NCBI GenBank assembly: GCA_044238735.1
Contig: JBIICS010000064.1
Location: forward strand, 1 to 15,914
Direction of reading: 5' to 3'
DNA: 15,914 nt
Source: JBIICS01 sp044238735
GTDB lineage: Bacteria > Bacteroidota > Bacteroidia > UBA4408
The notes beneath the pieces are model-generated. The model was not told the origin of the DNA. It did no database searches and was given only the letters and a program-made list of their open reading frames with translations. This document shows positions 14,490-15,914 of this stretch, piece after piece; the stretch's first letter is position 1; each line of letters opens with the position of its first letter. The position numbers and the translations under genes are program-made.

Positions 14490-14498
14490 GTTAGCTGC
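14490..14498 (+). other. Boundary box GTTAGCTGC (inverted partner at 15122-15130)
   Basis: GTTAGCTGC at this position and GCAGCTAAC at 15122-15130 are perfect 9-bp inverted repeats bracketing the orphan gene at 14542-15090, with similar short gaps on both sides. This one directly adjoins the right arm of the long palindrome. Confidence 0.6.
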
Positions 14499-14541
14499 TG
14501 CAATTATTCTGATTTCCGGTTGTCTAAATATTAAGGTCAGT

Positions 14542-15090
14542 CTATTTTTTAATTTTTTTAAGAACAACTTTTTTTTGATGTCCTTCTATTTGTGAAGTTA
14601 GTGTCAAAATAGAGTCTGCCTGAAATTCCACATTAAACCAATAGTATTTTAAATCTTCTTTGGATTTTAATTGGTCTTTATTTTTTTTAAAAGCACACAA
14701 TCCTATTCTGTTATTCTTAAAGTCAAATTTGATTTTTTGTGTATAATGATGGCAAGCTAGACCTTGATTTATATCTCTAATTTTATTATCCTTTGCAGTA
14801 ATTCCTCCCGGAAAGAAACTAAACCAAGCAGCGGTGTCGCCGACCTTATATGGTGAAATTTCTTTCATTATTTCGTATTCTGGAGTTTCAAACCAATGAT
14901 ATCCTTGTTGTAATTTTGAAATAGAAAAATACACATTGTTTTCATTGGGAATACAATTTTTTGAATAATCTATTCCATTATACAGGTCTGAAATTAATTG
15001 GTATTCGCCTGCAATTTTTTGGTAAGTTAATTTGTCTATTTGCTGCAGTAAAGAAATAAATATTATAATTATATATATTAATATTTTCAT
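14542..15090 (-). CDS. Orphan exported hypothetical protein in a cassette-like setting
   Basis: I do not recognise this 182-residue protein. It starts with a signal-peptide-like segment, MKILIYIIIIFISLLQQ, suggesting export. The rest is polar and aromatic, with FETPEYEIM, WFSFFPGG and an alternating-strand C-terminus (IKFDFKNNRIGLCAF, YYWFNVEFQADSILTLTSQI, KKVVLKKIKK). This fits a small beta-rich domain, perhaps lipocalin-like (KIAGEYQLISDLYNG near the start), though that is a guess. Codons are noticeably A/T-rich compared with atpC and sucD. No TAnnTTTG box is seen within 70 bp upstream and no terminator hairpin of the usual kind directly follows. It is enclosed by inverted GTTAGCTGC/GCAGCTAAC boxes and followed by a long palindrome, which suggests it was acquired as a unit. 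Confidence 0.7.
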   Translation of the reverse strand: MKILIYIIIIFISLLQQIDKLTYQKIAGEYQLISDLYNGIDYSKNCIPNENNVYFSISKLQQGYHWFETPEYEIMKEISPYKVGDTAAWFSFFPGGITAKDNKIRDINQGLACHHYTQKIKFDFKNNRIGLCAFKKNKDQLKSKEDLKYYWFNVEFQADSILTLTSQIEGHQKKVVLKKIKK

Positions 15091-15121
15091 GTCTAGTATG
15101 TGCTTTTAGTCTGTCATTGTT

Positions 15122-15130
15122 GCAGCTAAC
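15122..15130 (-). other. Boundary box GCAGCTAAC (GTTAGCTGC on minus strand)
   Basis: This perfect reverse complement of 14490-14498 lies 31 nt upstream of the orphan gene's ATG. In the gene's orientation it reads GTTAGCTGCAAC. The roughly 100 bp between this box and the atpC terminator (15131-15230) hold nothing else I can identify. Confidence 0.6.
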
Positions 15131-15230
15131 TCTTTTTAAACGAAGTGTTCATAGGCCATAATGTATTTGGGATATATTTTGGAGTTATTTAGCTTTTTGT
15201 TTTTTTTATTGGCTTGATTAAGGACAAAAA

Positions 15231-15257
15231 AAAACGTTGAGATAAACCCAACGTTTT
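15231..15257 (-). terminator. Intrinsic terminator of the atp operon end (after atpC)
   Basis: AAAACGTTG at 15231-15239 and CAACGTTTT at 15249-15257 form a perfect 9-bp stem with a 9-nt loop. On the minus strand it is followed by a long T-run. It lies 23 bp after the atpC stop. Confidence 0.92.
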
Positions 15258-15280
15258 ATAAAATTTAAATTACAAGCGGA

Positions 15281-15514
15281 TTATTCAGCCAATATAATAA
15301 CCTTATTATTATTCATTTCCAAAACACCACCTTTAATATCAAAGAATTGGGTTTGTCCGTTTTGTTCCAGTTTAATTTTACCAGCGGCTAAAGTTGTAAT
15401 AATAGGTGCATGGTTATTTAATACCTGGAAAGACCCTTCAGTGCCCGGTAATTGAACTGATGTTGCATTACCTTCAAAAAGTTTTTTGTCGGGGGAAATG
15501 ATTTCTACTGTCAT
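15281..15514 (-). CDS. atpC: F-type ATP synthase subunit epsilon (short form)
   Basis: AtpC is part of the central stalk of F1 and contacts gamma and the c-ring. The 77-residue product has the N-terminal beta-sandwich pattern: MTVEIISPDKKLFEGNATSVQLPGTEGSFQVLNNHAPIITTLAAG, followed by the FDIKGGVLEMNNNKVIILAE strand pair. It stops there, so the C-terminal two-helix domain that inhibits ATP hydrolysis in proteobacterial and bacillar epsilon (about 130-140 residues) is absent. This is a natural short form as far as I know in this phylum, and the clean stop followed by a terminator argues against truncation. It follows atpD by 11 bp. Confidence 0.95.
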   Translation of the reverse strand: MTVEIISPDKKLFEGNATSVQLPGTEGSFQVLNNHAPIITTLAAGKIKLEQNGQTQFFDIKGGVLEMNNNKVIILAE

Positions 15515-15525
15515 CTTTAAATAAA

Positions 15526-15914
15526 CTATTTAGCTTCGGAAATAATCTTTTTACCTTTTTCTATAGCATCTTCAATGGTACCTACTAAGTTAAATGCTGC
15601 TTCGGGGTACTCATCAACTTCACCATTTAAGATCATGTTAAATCCTTTGATTGTGTCTTCAATTGGAACTAAAACACCTTTTAAACCGGTAAATTGTTCT
15701 GCAACGTGGAAAGGTTGAGATAAGAAACGTTGAACACGACGAGCGCGGTGAACAACTAACTTATCCTCTTCCGATAATTCGTCCATACCAAGGATAGCGA
15801 TAATGTCCTGAAGTTCTTTATAACGTTGTAGGATTTGTTTTACATTTTGAGCACAGTTGTAATGAGCATCACCTAATATTTTAGGATCCAAAATACGAGA
15901 AGTAGAATCCAATG
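15526..15914 (-). CDS. atpD: F-type ATP synthase subunit beta (N-terminal part beyond window edge)
   Basis: This is the catalytic beta subunit of F1. Only the last roughly 130 residues are visible. They begin inside the conserved (P)LDSTSRILDP segment and continue with a helical C-terminal domain containing YKELQDIIAILGMDELSEED, VHRARRVQRFLSQPFHVAEQFTG and a C-terminal AFNLVGTIEDAIEKGKKI, all typical of AtpD. The TTG at 15912-15910 is an internal leucine codon, not a start. The gene continues past 15914. It is followed by atpC at 11 bp, the usual atpD-atpC order. Confidence 0.97.
   Translation of the reverse strand, partial: LDSTSRILDPKILGDAHYNCAQNVKQILQRYKELQDIIAILGMDELSEEDKLVVHRARRVQRFLSQPFHVAEQFTGLKGVLVPIEDTIKGFNMILNGEVDEYPEAAFNLVGTIEDAIEKGKKIISEAK

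Noticed and set aside
14320..14498. Calling the palindrome a canonical integron attC site
   Set aside because: The flanking boxes deviate from GTTRRRY and RYYYAAC, and no IntI gene is present, so only attC-like is justified.
15526..15912. A complete 128-residue protein starting at 15912
   Set aside because: The apparent start is an internal TTG leucine codon in the conserved PLDSTSR segment of AtpD. The gene simply runs off the window.

Overview
The window is about 15.9 kb of AT-rich bacterial chromosome. It looks like a member of the Bacteroidota, probably a Flavobacteriia/Sphingobacteriia/Chitinophagia-type lineage. Four things support this: (i) a secreted protein ends in a type IX secretion (T9SS) type A sorting domain; (ii) seven exact TAnnTTTG -7 boxes lie just upstream of genes, one of them with a perfect TTTG-N19-TAnnTTTG promoter; (iii) start codons generally lack Shine-Dalgarno sequences; (iv) the AtpC subunit is the short form, and gene neighbourhoods such as purK/hpt-adk, cinA-rpmB and ffh-folD-queE are of a kind I associate with this phylum (from memory). 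No phage, transposase, rRNA, tRNA or CRISPR array is visible.

Layout, left to right. Positions 1-2125 hold purine metabolism: purK (minus strand, cut by the left edge) diverges from hpt and adk (plus strand). From 2126 to 3250 comes a short tandem-repeat tract, then a D-2-hydroxyacid dehydrogenase gene that ends in a bidirectional terminator. From 3252 to 5623 a periplasmic DUF4197 gene diverges from cinA across a compact intergenic region with back-to-back -7 boxes; cinA is followed by rpmB (L28) with its own promoter and terminator. From 5639 to 7808 a second copy of the tandem-repeat type precedes a CCA-adding/poly(A) polymerase-family HD protein, and then a pRiA4b ORF-3-like gene with an acidic tail.

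From 7872 to 10970 the minus strand carries ffh, folD and queE. Between folD and queE sits about 240 bp of structured, relatively GC-rich, apparently non-coding DNA. From 11050 to 14208 the minus strand carries sucD, a BaiN/HI0933-like flavoprotein gene and a T9SS cargo gene. The sucD and T9SS cargo genes each end in a strong hairpin terminator; the sucD one sits 8 nt from the next start codon. From 14314 to 15130 there is an unusual module: an orphan exported-protein gene lies between inverted GTTAGCTGC/GCAGCTAAC boundaries and next to a ~155-bp imperfect palindrome. The ATP synthase genes atpD (cut by the right edge) and atpC, with a terminator, close the window.

Most genes are core housekeeping: nucleotide synthesis and salvage, translation and tRNA maturation, protein targeting, one-carbon metabolism, the TCA cycle and ATP synthesis. 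The most interesting non-routine region is 14314-15130. Its architecture resembles a promoterless integron-type gene cassette (boundary box, single orphan gene, boundary box, long folded site, GTT box), but it does not match the canonical attC core consensus and no integrase is in view. The folD-queE spacer is the second candidate mobile or structured element.
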